From: Mikania micrantha
Lineage: Eukaryota; Streptophyta; Magnoliopsida; Asterales; Asteraceae
NCBI GenBank assembly: GCA_009363875.1
Contig: CM018691.1
Span: 3,348,001-3,412,000, forward strand
Length of the DNA: 64,000 nt
Direction: 5' to 3'
Shown: positions 11,323 to 23,439 of the stretch, piece after piece
Position numbering within the stretch: the stretch's first letter is position 1
Layout of the letters: the number at the start of each line of letters is the position of its first letter
The notes under the pieces: model-generated
What the model was told of the DNA's origin: nothing
The model's database searches: none
The model's input: the letters and a program-made list of their open reading frames with translations, nothing else
Translations under genes and position numbers: made by a program

Positions 11323-12200
11323 TATTTTTCTTTAAGTGATTTGCTTAAAATATTTTTATTAATATTATTACTATTTAGCATTATAGGTTAACAAGAGACG
11401 GAAGAAAATATATCAGAGGCGATATGATTCTTCTATTTAATGAAAAAGATAAAATAAAAAATAAGTTTAAATAAGACAAATTTTTATCAATGAGCTTATA
11501 GTTTAATGATACTTTATTGACTTTTCTTATGATAGATATTGATTTCGAGTCTTTCTGGAAGTAATTGTTTTCGAATAAGCAGAGATTTTCCCTATGTAGG
11601 TTTCATCCTGTATGATATGGTCAAGTTGTTCGTTTGACAGGTGATGCTTGATCTAACGGTTAAAAAATAAGACAAGTTTTGATGGCAAGTTTTAAAATAA
11701 ATGCGTACTTAATACATAAATAATTGATTGTATCATATACCAATACCATTGTCAGCCTAAAGCTTATTTTTAGTGTTTTTTCTTATTTTACTCATTCATC
11801 TTCTATATTTTGTTGCTTTAAATATTTAATATTTTTTTAACTTAAATTGATATTTTATTTTTTATCATGTGTAATGCATTGTTTTCAAACCTGTTAGTTT
11901 GATAGACAACGTACAATGTTTGTACAATTAATGGTTACTGTACAATCGGATTTTTTTTTTGAGGAGTGCAAAATATATATGTTAATGTAAAAACTATAAA
12001 GGCATGCATGATAATAACAAACATGACATTAATTATTGTAAAAATAGCAAAGTTTTTTATTATTTATACGAGAATTTATGATTATTAATACATTATCATC
12101 GACATTAATGTGTAATATTTAAATTTAAAACACATCACGTAAAAACTTTAATAACATTAATAAGATACTCTGAAAAGGCTTTCACAATTGTAGAAACCAC
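11323..12200. other. AT-rich intergenic DNA
   Basis: No gene or defined repeat seen; it forms the upstream region of the cysteine-rich peptide gene. Confidence 0.5.
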
Positions 12201-12208
12201 TATAAATA
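12201..12208 (+). promoter_or_regulatory. TATA box of the cysteine-rich peptide gene
   Basis: TATAAATA, 74 bp before the ATG at 12282, a normal plant spacing. Confidence 0.65.
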
Positions 12209-12281
12209 CATAGGCAACACAGGTGATCTCTGGAATAAATCTTAACTATTTGTGTTTTTTGTTGTGATATTTTAAAATACG

Positions 12282-13105
12282 ATGAAATTTTCATTGAAGA
12301 TTGTGTTCATGATCACACTGTATTTTTATGTCTCAGGTAATCTTGCTCACATATAAATGATTCTCAGCTCATGTGGTTGAAAATAGGTACCATGTGTTTT
12401 TAATATTGAGTAGGTAATTTGTTCAAGTCCTGACATTAACAAAATATGAGTTATATGCTCACATAGGTCATGTGTTCAAGTCATGACATTGACAAAATAT
12501 GGGTTCTAAGATCACACTGTATCTTTGTGTCTAAGGTAATCTTGCTCACATATAAATGATCCTCAGCTCATATGGTTGAAAAGAGGTATCATGTGTCTTC
12601 AATATTGAGTAGGTTATGTGTTCAAGTCCTGACATTGACAACATAAGGGTTCTATGTTGGGCTAGTGAGCTTTCTTTTATCTATGGTGAGTTTTCTCCTA
12701 TTGGCCTATTGGGTGTGGATATGATTGAGTGGGTTAATGACCCGTCAGTGATCCAAATTGTCGTTCCAAAAAAAATCATACTCACATTATCCCTAAATAT
12801 TAACAACAATAACAATAACAATAACCATAACAATAACAGTATTAATAATAATAATGTTATTGTTATTGTGTTTTTAAGTTCACAAAAATGCATTAATTTC
12901 AGGTTGGTATGTTTCATGTGGTTTGACTGATCAGAAAGAGTCGACGACGAGTCAACAAGTGCTTTCTAAGAATGGAGGTGACACCCTCATGAACAAACGT
13001 ACAACAATAGGTGCTCTTTGTCACCCGGATGGTTGTCAGGATTGTTGCCGACTTGGTATACCCGAATGTTGCGGGTTGTTGCGAAAGAGAATGCACTTGC
13101 CCTAG
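12282..13105 (+). CDS. Secreted cysteine-rich peptide, two exons
   Basis: Exon 1 is 12282-12336 (18 codons plus one base); exon 2 is 12903-13105. The intron (12337-12902, 566 bp) is GT-AG with a poly-T/ttaatttcag acceptor. The product is 85 residues. Residues 1-18 (MKFSLKIVFMITLYFYVS) form a hydrophobic signal peptide. A polar Ser/Thr/Gln linker follows (about 25-55). The C-terminal domain has cysteines at 58, 63, 66, 67, 74 and 75 (pattern C-x4-C-x2-CC-x6-CC), and a lone Cys is at 24. A basic stretch RKRMH precedes the end. Signal peptide, even Cys cluster, small size and gene architecture suggest an apoplastic peptide (signalling, reproductive or defence). I do not recognise the family. A TATA box lies 74 bp upstream of the ATG. 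Confidence 0.72.
12309..12660. repeat. Tandem duplication covering exon 1 end and intron start
   Basis: The sequence from 12311 (gatcacactgtat) recurs at 12510, offset 199 bp, including the splice donor: tctcag|gtaatcttg at 12337 and ctaag|gtaatcttg at 12536. Similarity continues through ctcacatataaatgat and gacattgacaa. Confidence 0.85.
12798..12870. repeat. AAC/AAT microsatellite in intron
   Basis: aacaataac and taataataa repeats followed by ttattgttattg, which can pair with them. Confidence 0.9.
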
Positions 13106-14637
13106 ATAGTAACTCAGTTAGCCAAATGGTTTTAACATGTTGACTGATGATCATTTGCATGTATTTTCATGACTTTATGAACTTCAAAAACATTCAATAA
13201 TTTTGAAGTGTGTGAGTTGAATGTATTTATGTTCATCTGGTCGGATAAACGAGTTATTCGGGTTTGAACATTTTTTTGCCCTATTCGAAACCGACTCGAC
13301 ACAAATCTCAAAAATATTTTCAGACCCAAACAACCCGAAAATTTACATACGAATAACCCGAACAAACTTGTTTTATTCGGATACCCGACTCGAAAAACTG
13401 GTTTTGCATATCTGAAACCCAACACGAATCTAAAATCATATTATCTGACCGAACAATCAGAATTACCCGAAATAGATTTCGGATGAGTTTTTTTCGGGTT
13501 TCGGATAGGATTCGGATTTCGAATTTTTCAGAGTTTCGGATACTTTGAACACCCCTAGCTGAATGATCACCTATGCACGTGTTGAAATTTGATAATATGA
13601 ATGAATATATGATCGGTTTGGATATGCATCTAAAAGTGACATTAACCATATATATAACATTGTTGCATAATTAAAAACATGTAGATACTAGTGTCATGGT
13701 CTCATGCCCTTTTGCTAATTAGAATGATGGCAACGAGTTTATGGCATGTCAATCTTGCTGAATTTGCTTAACCATGAATTGATCTTTGATTTATTTCTTT
13801 CTTTTTCTTGACATTTATGGCATCTTATTCGGTTAACACTTGATAAGTTAACAAAAAAAGAACCGAGTTTGCAACATTAAAAAACTTAAGTGAGTGATTT
13901 TGAAATTCATAAAGATGAAAGACCGTCTATGTAAACATAACCAAAAGTGAAATTTACCAGAATAAATATTAAAACAAAAAATCTCATGTTCAAACCTAAA
14001 GACTTCAAGCATAAATTCATGAAGTCTTTACAAAAATATCAAATAATAACTAGACAATTGCATATATCTTCCTATAAATTTTATAAGTTACATATATACT
14101 AACCTTAGAAATTAATTTCATATATTCTCTTACATAACCCTTTAAATTATATATATCTAATCAACTAAAGTTTTAAATTACATATATCCCTTTAAGTAGT
14201 AAAGAAGAAACCTTTTAAAAGTAAAATATGTGATTTAACTATTAACTTGGTATATATGTAATTATTTCAATAATAATTAACTAATAAGTAACACCTTGTT
14301 TTGGATTGTGTATTTAACTTTAAAATAACTTTTTCTCAAAACTAATTATTAACTAGATGAATTTTTAAAATGAAGTTTTATAAATATGTTTGGATTAGCT
14401 TTTGATACATGATATGTCAATAATTTAATAATTTAAAAAGTTATCATTATTTTAACTCTTTTTAAAAAGTTAGAAAACTATTTCCAAAAGGTGACTCAAA
14501 AAGCACAAAAAAAAAAAAAAGGCAAATTAATATTACCAAACATTATTTTAACTTGTTGATTTTTTTAAAAATCCAACAAGATAACAAGTTGATTTTAAAT
14601 AGAATTTCAAAGGAGAATACAATTACGGTTGTTCATA
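13106..14637. other. AT-rich intergenic DNA with a CGGGT-rich relic
   Basis: 13216-13560 holds many ttcgggt/acccgaa motifs in both orientations and ends tttgaacacccctag, resembling the end of degenerate hAT-type MITEs. The partner terminal repeat was not found. The rest is AT-rich with nothing recognisable. Confidence 0.45.
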
Positions 14638-15098
14638 GGGGTAATTTTGTAGAAACATAACCAAGTTTTGATTTTGTTCCAATTAAACCACTGGAACTTT
14701 GTTTTGTTTCAATTAGGTAACTTAAGTTTGATCTATGTTATAATACTAGATAAAAAAACCTGGATAACATGTAATCTTGATTCGTTTAGGCTTTATAAGT
14801 GAATTTTTAGATGATTTTATGACCTATTTGATTATTTATAACCTGTTTCTATAACAATTTGAAAAAAACACAAAATGCCAAAATGAGTATAAAGTACTAA
14901 AACATTCAAACATGTCATAAAATCATCTAAAAATTCACTTATAAAGCCTAAACGAACCAAGATTATCTGTTATCCAGGTTTTTTATCTAATATTAAAACA
15001 TAAATCAAACTTAAGTTACCTTATTGAAACAAAACAAAGTTTCAGTAATTTAATTAGAACAAAATCAAAAATTGATTATATTTTTATAACATTTTCCC
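14638..15098. mobile_element. Foldback / long-TIR MITE
   Basis: Two inverted arms of 186 bp each (14638-14823 and 14913-15098), about 85-90% complementary, around an 89-bp spacer. Example: aaacctggataacatgtaatcttgattcg on the left versus its near reverse complement near 14955-14985. Ends read GGG...CCC. I see no clear target duplication and no coding capacity. Confidence 0.85.
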
Positions 15099-15460
15099 TT
15101 TTTTTAAACCTAATTGAACCAGGTGTTCACTCCCATTAATATATATATTAAAAAGCAAAATTTCTTTCCCTCACATTATTACTATTCACTTTGGTGCAAC
15201 TATGAATGCTTAAAGTACATCTCATTAACGCGTTTTAGGATATATATTCTCCTCTCTCATACTCCTCGCCTCGCTGTCTCTATCACCTGTGATTTACGCC
15301 GGTTAGGTCCATCTATGAACCGTGTAGACCGATCGATGGTGTGGGTGTTCGGCCATGCTGTGGGAGATCCCGGACGCTGGAGTGTACGATGATGTGTCTT
15401 CGCCGTTGCACCGGCGTCCATCTACGATGCGTGTAGCCCTCGATTTATGCAGCGTCCTTT
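15099..15460. other. Unassigned, partly GC-rich segment
   Basis: 15230-15450 is GC-richer than its surroundings and has an open frame without recognisable domain. It may be a fragment of gene or transposon sequence. It immediately precedes the B LTR-like start. Confidence 0.35.
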
Positions 15461-16467
15461 TGTAACAACCCATTTTGGGGAAATTATTATAAGTAAAATG
15501 TAATTGGAGTATAAATTATGTTTTATTTTAATATGATGGGTGTTTTATTAATATTTGTTAATTATAACCAATTGGTGGGTGTTTTAAGAGTGTTTGTTTA
15601 TTTTAACAATATGTTGGGTGTTTACTAACTTAACTTAGTTAGTTATAACTAGTTAGTTTTAACTAGTAATAGAGGGACCAAAACTGCCAATAGCTGAAAT
15701 TTGTAAATGGTGGGTTAAGTTGTTGACTTGGTCAAATCTGGTCATAAGACCATCTCTTTGCTGAAAAACGTGAACAAGGAAAGGGGAGGAGGAGGAAACT
15801 CAAGAACTTCAAAATTTGATCAAATTGGAGGTTGAATGTTGATTTGATCTTGAATGCAAGTTGAAATTGGAGTTCTCCTTGTGTCAAGCTATATCTAGGT
15901 ATGAAATTTTGGGGGTTTTGATGGGATTTTCGTGGGTCACCATGGGGGGTGTGGGTTTGATGGGTAAAACTCTCAAATTTGGTGTTTTGAGAGTGTCAAA
16001 TGTTGTTAATGATGTTGATAATCATGTAGGAACAACTTTTAATTGTTTTCTTTCATGATTTACATGTTATGAAAATGGGGGAATTGGGGTTTTCATGGAA
16101 TTGATGAACATGGTGTGTAAAGTAGTGTTTAAAGGTTTGTATTTGGTGATTATCACTATATTGTTGTAGTTTCTGGTGAAATTGTTGAGATTGATCATTT
16201 TTAAACAAAATAATGGATGCTACATAGGTGTGTTAATGATGAATGATCATTAGGAGAAGAACTTGTGCATACATGGTGTTTGATGAAATGCCAAGTAGAA
16301 TAATTAACTTAAAGTTAGTTTAAAACTAATGGTGATAGGAAATATGTGTGGATATTAAATCAACAAGGGTGAGTTGATGTGGTTAAGGGTCAATTGGAAG
16401 TAATTAAGTTAAAATGTTGACATTGGGGTGAATGGGTGTATGTTGACTAATTGTGGTCAAACTTTAT
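15461..16467 (+). repeat. Probable 5' LTR fragment of host element B
   Basis: Starts TGTAACAACCCATTTTGGGG, the same TGTAACA opening as the Y and Z LTRs, and is long and non-coding. It is broken at 16467 by element Z. Its link to the B gag-pol at 59363 is inferred from position and orientation, since the joining sequence is missing. Confidence 0.5.
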
Positions 16468-16832
16468 TGTCACACCCCGAGCCGGCGGGATAGGATCGGT
16501 TGACCCGTCGGGCGGAAGGTTCCCGGAGTGCGATATCGTGAGTGATAATCGGGTTGATCAGATTGTTTACATAGCATCAATGTTAAGAATATCTAAAGCA
16601 CAATAAAGCATTAAGATAGGATTACAAAGTTAAATTACAATGTTGATGTTTGATAATTTAACCAAGTAAACCTATTCAAAAGAATCAATTGTTTCTATCC
16701 TGTATCTGAACAAGATATCAAAATGGATTCGTATTAGCTACAAAAGATGTGCTCTTCAAAAGTCTGCTGGGTCCTCTAGTTGGGCTACCTAGCATGCAAA
16801 ATCCTGAGTCTTAGCTTATACCTGTGCGTCAC

Positions 16833-18735
16833 CTGAGAAAGCATGTAAGATAACAAGGTCAACACAATGGTTGGTGAGTTCATGTAGTTTTAGTATGTGA
16901 AAAATAGCTTTTGTTTATTGATTCAAAGTTTCCAAGTCTATGTTGTCAGTATGTATTAGTTTCAACATGAGTTTAACAAGCATTGCGTTTAGTAGTTTAT
17001 GAAAATCCCCCAAAAGCATTCTAGTATCCCCTAGGTAACAACCCTAATCTCATTAACACCACCTGTATCATCCAACTCGGTATGCTTATATATAGGGCAT
17101 ACCCCTGGGTCAAGCCTACAACCCGCCCAGACGACGTCCCACCACATACTAAGTCGCATAGGACATTGTTGTTAATGATAATTAAGCGTCTTACCTAACA
17201 TTCCACCTGCACAAAGTAGTATATGAGTATCGAGTTTGAGAGACACCATTATGGACAGCTTAATACCCTAGGGAATTTAGCATCCATCCATAACGGTCCT
17301 AATGATTAAATCAAGAAGATAACTGAATGACTAGGAGGGCTTGACCACTGTCAAGGCGCGGCGGTCAATCAGTTTATCTTACCTAATTTCAACACCGAAG
17401 AGCACTGATGACTAGAAGGGGTTGACACCTAGGTCAACACGCGGCGGTCAACAGTCGGTCTTACGATGTACGACAAGGAGGAACACTGATGACTAGTTGG
17501 GGTTGACACCTAAGTCAACACGCGGCGGTCGACAGTCTGTCCTACAATGTCTGACAAAGAGGAACACTGATGACTAGTAGGGGTTGACACCTAAGTCAAC
17601 ACGCGGCGGTCAACAGTCTGTCCTACAATGTCCCATAGTTTTAGCATACAAGTTTAAAGCATCCACATAGTTTTACTGATGACTAGTAGGGCTTGACCAA
17701 TGTCAAGACGCGTCGGTCAATCAGTCTGTTGTCTGAACCTTCCCAAGTATATCAAGCATTCACATTAGTATCATCAAATAGCATATACCCTTAGCACTTG
17801 GTATTATCACATAGCTTTAGTATTAACAAGTAGCTTATGCCCTTAGCACTTGGCATAATCGAATAGTATTGAGTTTGCGTTGTGTCTTATGCCTTCAGCA
17901 CTTGGCATAATCTATAGCATTTAGTTTTAGATGAGTCTTATGCCTTTAGCACTTGGCATAATTAAATAGCATTTTACTAAGTTTAAAACATGTGTTTCAA
18001 ACATTCCTAGTATAGTAAGTATTTATAAGTATCAAGCCTTCAACTGTTCGAGACTTATAGTGTTACAAGCATTTAAGCGTTTTAAGTATTCTAAGCATAT
18101 GAGCCTTCGTGAGTTAGGTTTCCCAATTTAAGTTTAAGCAAATAAGTATATGTGACAAACTGAGTTGGCACTTAGATTAAAAGTGTAAGACATTAACCCT
18201 TAAAATATTGATATACAATATTAGGGTTTAGAATATGTGTTTATAGTATTAATTTTCGAAACGAGTGTAACAAGTGTTAGCATTTAGCATGAATGTTACA
18301 AAGCCTTAGCATTGAGTATGTTGTCTAAGTCTCACGTGTTTAGCATAACATCAAGAGTATAGATTAAGAATCTAGCCTCTAGCATATGCATTTAGTCTAA
18401 AGTTTGAGAATAAAGTGTATAGCATAATCATCAAGCGTATAGTTCAAGCACGTAGCCTCTGGCATAGTCTCTTAGACTTTAATCTATAACTTAGGAATAA
18501 AGTTTAAGGTACACTCATCAAGTGTAAAGTTTAAGCCTAAAGTTTCGTAGCATAGATATCAACCACAGAGTTAAGTATACACAAGAAGACATAAATGTCA
18601 TGCATACAGTATAAGCACCAAGAATAAGTATGAAAGCATTCCTTTAAAACATTTCATTGTTTATATAAAATGTTTAACATGCCTCTCAGTCCCGAGGTAA
18701 AAACAAATATGTTTGAAAAGGGACAATGAACTCAC
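16833..18735 (-). other. Candidate intron within Z LTR
   Basis: Minus strand: donor ACAAG|GTGAGTTCATTG at 18735 and acceptor CTTTCTCAG|GTGACG ending at 16833 (1,903 nt). The same donor/acceptor pair brackets the homologous part of Y, W and V LTRs. Splicing is inferred only. Confidence 0.45.
17310..17735. repeat. ~80-bp tandem repeats with paired W-box cores
   Basis: Five diverged units starting actgatgactag. Each carries TTGAC...GTCAA with acgcggcggtc, so each unit can fold and holds two WRKY-type W-box cores in opposite orientation. Repeated in the other two Z LTRs (from 36626 and 48820; from 56140). Confidence 0.85.
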
Positions 18736-19146
18736 CTTGTAGTTGTTGAGGTTTGACTTAGCCTAAACAAAATGTACGCGCTCTTGATTGTGCTTGAGTG
18801 TATTTTCACGATCCTGTATTGATTTCACGATGTTTATAACTCATTAGTATGAATTATAGGGATTATGTGTGTTTGTATGTGTTAGCCATAAGCTTTGGCC
18901 AACACTCAAAGTCTTCGGTCTTTATTGGCCCATCTTTATTTGTTATTGGTTCTTGTAATCCATAGACTTTCTTTGATTTATTCTTGTCTTATCTAGCTTG
19001 TGTTTAAAGCCCATTTGTAGTTTCATGAAGTCATGTTATAAATCACAAGACTTTGTTGCAAAAGTTGCCGTTTTGGTAGTAATCCCTTGGTTATCATACT
19101 TATTAGTGTTGAGTTAAAGAGTTACAATAGTCCTTTAGTCATGTGG

Positions 19147-20052
19147 GCCAACAATTTAGGTTGGGCCAATGATATTAGGTGTTGAGTCATGGAGGCCTTG
19201 CCAAAAGTTACAAAACTAGAGTTCAAGTGGCCTTTTGGGCCTTGTTTTGGGCCTCTAAGGATTTTATTGGGCCCAAGGTGGGCCTAGGAAATATTTGTTG
19301 GGCCTAGAGTTATATAGAGCTGTTGGAATCGAAAATGGGTCAGAAACATGTTGGTGACCAAGTTAATGACAACGTGGCCCCAAAAGTGAAGACAAGGGCC
19401 TCAAATGGGCCTTGTTGTGGGCCTCGGGTGGATTTTGATGGGCCCATTGGGATTTGTCTCGGGCCTTTGCCAAAAGGGTTCATGGGCCAAGCCGGGCCTT
19501 GCTTACATGGGCTGAAATCATTGTGGGCCTTGAAATTGGGCTTTTGGCCAACAATTGTGGCCTTGGGCCAAAGGTAGTAGGCCTTGAGCCATAAGTAGTG
19601 GGCCTTGGGCCATTCACTTCACGTTGGACCTTCCAGAAGTTAATGGGTCAATGGTAGAGGTATTGGGCCTGAAAGGTTGATGTGGGCCCACTGGTATTCA
19701 TTTGGGCCTACTGTTGGGCCTGTATGTAATGAGTTGGCCAAATAAGGATTTAGGGTTAAGTCTTTTGGGCCAGGGAAGTAAATTGAATATGTTCCAAGCT
19801 ATCAAGTTAATTAGAAACCACTGTGGCATGTTTGTTGTAAATGGGCCTGGACAAGGATATTAGGCCGAATCTGTTATGAATCAAACAATGGGTATGGGCC
19901 GCATTCGTGGGCTAGAACAAATAGGATGCTACTGGGCCTATGAGGCACTGTTGGGCCGTGTCTATGGGTCTTAGATTAAATGGTTTTGGGCCAACAGATG
20001 TGGGCCGAAAAATCTGCCAACTAGTGGCCTGTTGGGCTTAATGTAAAAGTGG
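19147..20052. promoter_or_regulatory. Dense TGGGCC/TGGGCT array in Z LTR
   Basis: About 30 TGGGCY motifs on the plus strand in ~900 bp, counted by eye. Copies recur in the middle (about 50490-51400) and right (about 57957-58430) LTRs. TGGGCY matches plant site II elements bound by TCP factors. Relative to Z transcription the array is downstream of the TATA box. Confidence 0.6.
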
Positions 20053-20805
20053 GCTGCAAGAAATGCCTAGGGTGTGTGTGTCGACTGAAACTCAGTGCAT
20101 GGGAGACCAACGAGTGGGATAAGACCTAAGTTGAATGGCTGCTGGATGGTTGGTTCCAGCCGAAGGAAGGTAGATCAAGTGATTCGGCGAATGAAGGTCG
20201 AATGGGGGGGTGAGCTGCGAATGGTTGCATGGTCGAATGTGAAGACTGCCGAAGGAACCATGGTGCGGGCGAATGAAGCATGGGCGAAAGAGGTTGGCCG
20301 GTTGGGCGCATGGCCTGTTGGTCGAATGAGCCTGCTCGAATGGGCATGGGCGAATGAAGAAGAAGGGCCATTCGGCCGTCCCTGGCCATTCGACCGGTGG
20401 TGCTCAGTCGGCCCCCAACCTCCTCGTGTCCGAATCTCATGGTAACAACCAAGATGGCACTCTACCCCTTTCACCTGAGATGTTTTCGGGGGTCTAGGGT
20501 TCGAAGAAAAGGGTTTTAAACCGGTTGGGTTAAGGGTTCGAACTAAAGGGTACAAAACCCTAAAAAATCAGATGTTTGCAGCCCCGATTACCTCGTTTCT
20601 GATGGTTTCCACTTCCGATCGGTTGTACTTTCGTGTAGAGGAGATCAAAGGCTACGCGTGGACACCAAAAATGCCCATTTTCGTTGAGAAATGATCAAGA
20701 TAATGAAGAGAGAAGGGGTAGAAAACCCTAAAAGGGTGGTGGACGGTTTTGAGGGTAGGAGAGAGGTGGGGAAGATGAAAAATGAAAGAAACTTTCATTT
20801 CAAAG

Positions 20806-20813
20806 TTTTTATA
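20806..20813 (-). promoter_or_regulatory. TATA box of Z left LTR
   Basis: Minus-strand GTATAAAAAC. The context gGAGTATAAA is shared with the Y LTR TATA box. The middle LTR copy is at 52155-52162. Confidence 0.55.
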
Positions 20814-23157
20814 CTCCACGGGGTGTTCGGGTTCATTTTGGTTGCTCGGTTCGCGGTTTCGTTACGTTTCCGGAACGTAACTCGCGTATAATTACGCAAT
20901 TAAATAAAAGAATTCGTTTTAAACATTTGGTGGGTAATTATTAATAGAAATATGTTAAATATTATTATTCTTAAATAATTTAACGAAATTGATTATTTTT
21001 AACGCGTTTCTTTGCTTTTTCGCGTATTTTGTTTTACGCGCTTGAAAGTATAATATTTTTGTTCTAGTTTATTTATGATGAGTTTCAAAATTGTAAAACA
21101 GGAAATACTTTATTTCCTTAACTTTATTATCGTTCGAATCGTTTTCCGTTTTCGTTTCGTCAGAAAACGTCACTTACGCGCGTCTTCGTGCAGAGCGCTA
21201 ACTGCACGAACACGATCGTACGTTTCACTTTCTGATCTTGTTTTCTACTTTCCAGTTGTGACACCCCGTAATTTCCAGGTCAGCATCTTATTTATTTAAA
21301 TGATTATTTAAATGCATTATGTACACGTGGCACTAGAATTAGATTTATTTAGTGTGACACGTGGCACGACAGTACAAACACTGACACATGACTAGATAAT
21401 TCGTGGAATTATCGACGAACAGCACACACGTGTCAAAACACACGAACGTTGGTGAACGTCTAACACATTGTGTAGCACAACACTCGAAACCTCACGAAAC
21501 ATTGTCACAAGTCAATTATGGCCGATAATTGACCAATAGAGTCCAAACGACACTCAAATGATGTTTTACAGTCGAGAAACGGGCAAGAATGGGCCAGAAC
21601 AACAAAACAAGCTTATTGGGCTTGAAATTCAGGCCAGGCGGTACGCCTGACCCGGGATGCCCGCGACAGGCAATACGCGCGGATGAAATATGAGCGCCTC
21701 GTCTGTCTGGATCCGCGCGTAACGTACCAACTTGCACAACCACGCCAGGCGATACGCCTGACCTCTCTGACAACTTAAAATCTTCTTGAGCAACACAAAA
21801 TCCATCATTATCTCTATATCATCATTTTAGTCGACTCCAGACGCCATTACACGAGTTTCTCTTCCCTAGCACCTCTGTTACATGCAAAACACACACAAAG
21901 GAAGCCATTGAAGCCATTGTTGAGGTCCTTGAAGCCTTGGAAGCTTGAAGGAAGACGTTGGAAGCTTGACACCACCACCATCACTTCACCTCTGCTCAAA
22001 TCCGAGTCCCAGGAGCCTATAGAAGCTGCTAAGATCAACATCTCTCAGTTCTTGAGCTTTAGAGGTAGTTCTTGTGACTAAAACACTCATTTGCACATCA
22101 CTACACACACATGCAAGTGTTGAATCTCACATGCAAGCACTAGAGTGCACATGCACGAATTTTCTTGATGATGAATCTGGGTTTGAGGATTAAACCACTG
22201 TTGATAATGATCTATGATGTTATTATCGAGTTTTATGATGATCTAAAATGATGGGTATGGACCATCTTACTTAAAATGATGTTTTGTGATGAGATATGGA
22301 CATGCATGTATGATCTAAGGCATTTTAGATAGTCTTGTTGATGTTGAAATGATTCATGATGATGTATAAGTGTCCTTGCAAGATTAGATTGTGATTAGGA
22401 TGGTTAAAATGTGATTTGTAGACAAACTTGCCATTTTTAGTAACTTTTTAGTTACAAGTTGGTGATTTGGTGAAAATAATGAGCATGCATGTATGTAGAA
22501 TTGTTGTTAGGATGATAATATGATGATTTGATTTGTTAGAAAGTGGTTTTGATGGTGTTTGTAGTCATACTTGTCATTGTTACTATTTTTAGTAACTTTT
22601 CTAGTTAGAATGTTGTTAAATGATAATTTGGGATGAGATGACATGATTAAATGGTGTTAAGTGGTTTATTATGATGATTGGTGATATAAAAATTGGTTTA
22701 GAAATGTTAAATGGTCATTTCTATGCAAAATTAGAAAGTTACTATATTTAGTAACTTTATTTTTACAAAAACCAACTTATGAACGTTTTGAATGATTTGA
22801 GCTTGCTAAATGGCTTAATATGTTATAACATGATGATTAGATGCTAAGTTAGATGGTTTCCGATGTCACGTATGCTAAAAATGGAAACTTTCCATTTTAG
22901 GAAACTTTTGTGCACTAACATGTTGTAAACGACTTATGTGAATCCGTATGATGATGTGCTATGTGTTAACATGATCCCGTAGGACTATTGAACATGCTAG
23001 AACTATAAAACCGTCATGCTTTGTGAACTTTCTAAAAATGGAAACTTACTATAAATAGTAAGTTGTCCATAAACGCGACCTACGCGTTTTGCACACGACA
23101 AACACTTACACGATTGCTACACGAGTCACAAACCGTCACACGGTTCACCAACGGGTC

Positions 23158-23228
23158 GTTGACTTGACACGGTCAACTTTGGTCAAACACGGTCAACTTC
23201 GGTCAAACATGGTCAAACACGGTCAATG
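23158..23228 (+). promoter_or_regulatory. W-box (TTGAC/GTCAA) array in W LTR
   Basis: Eight TTGAC or GTCAA cores in about 70 bp (acacggtcaactttggtcaa-like units), followed by related ggaccgacacgg units. The array is duplicated in the 3' LTR at 31971-32041. WRKY binding is inference from the motif. Confidence 0.6.
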
Positions 23229-23439
23229 TGGACCAACACGAGCAAACACGGTCATTGTGGACCGACACGGACAAACATGAACAACCAAGGGTTGTTGGAC
23301 ACAAACATGAGCACTAACACGAACACTAGCACGGTCACTTACACGAACTCACATACGGTATACGATATAGGTTGCCGGTGACCGAGACGTGCTACTTGAC
23401 GTTCAGGAGCTTACGCTTACACACTACTTCATCACTAAG

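Noticed and set aside
12681..12917. Leu-rich minus ORF that could look like a membrane peptide
   Set aside because: It translates the AAC/AAT microsatellite in the peptide gene's intron.
15114..15392. 92-residue ORF in the GC-richer stretch
   Set aside because: No start context, no domain, and it runs across AT-rich and GC-rich sequence.
19323..19577. 84-residue ORF repeated at 50672 and 58137
   Set aside because: It lies in the TGGGCC-rich part of the Z LTR. It is repeated only because the LTR is repeated, and it is antisense to Z.
20175..20555. Overlapping 108-126 residue Pro/Arg-rich ORFs on both strands (also 51475-51904)
   Set aside because: They overlie the CGAATG-rich LTR block with no domain; open frames result from base composition.
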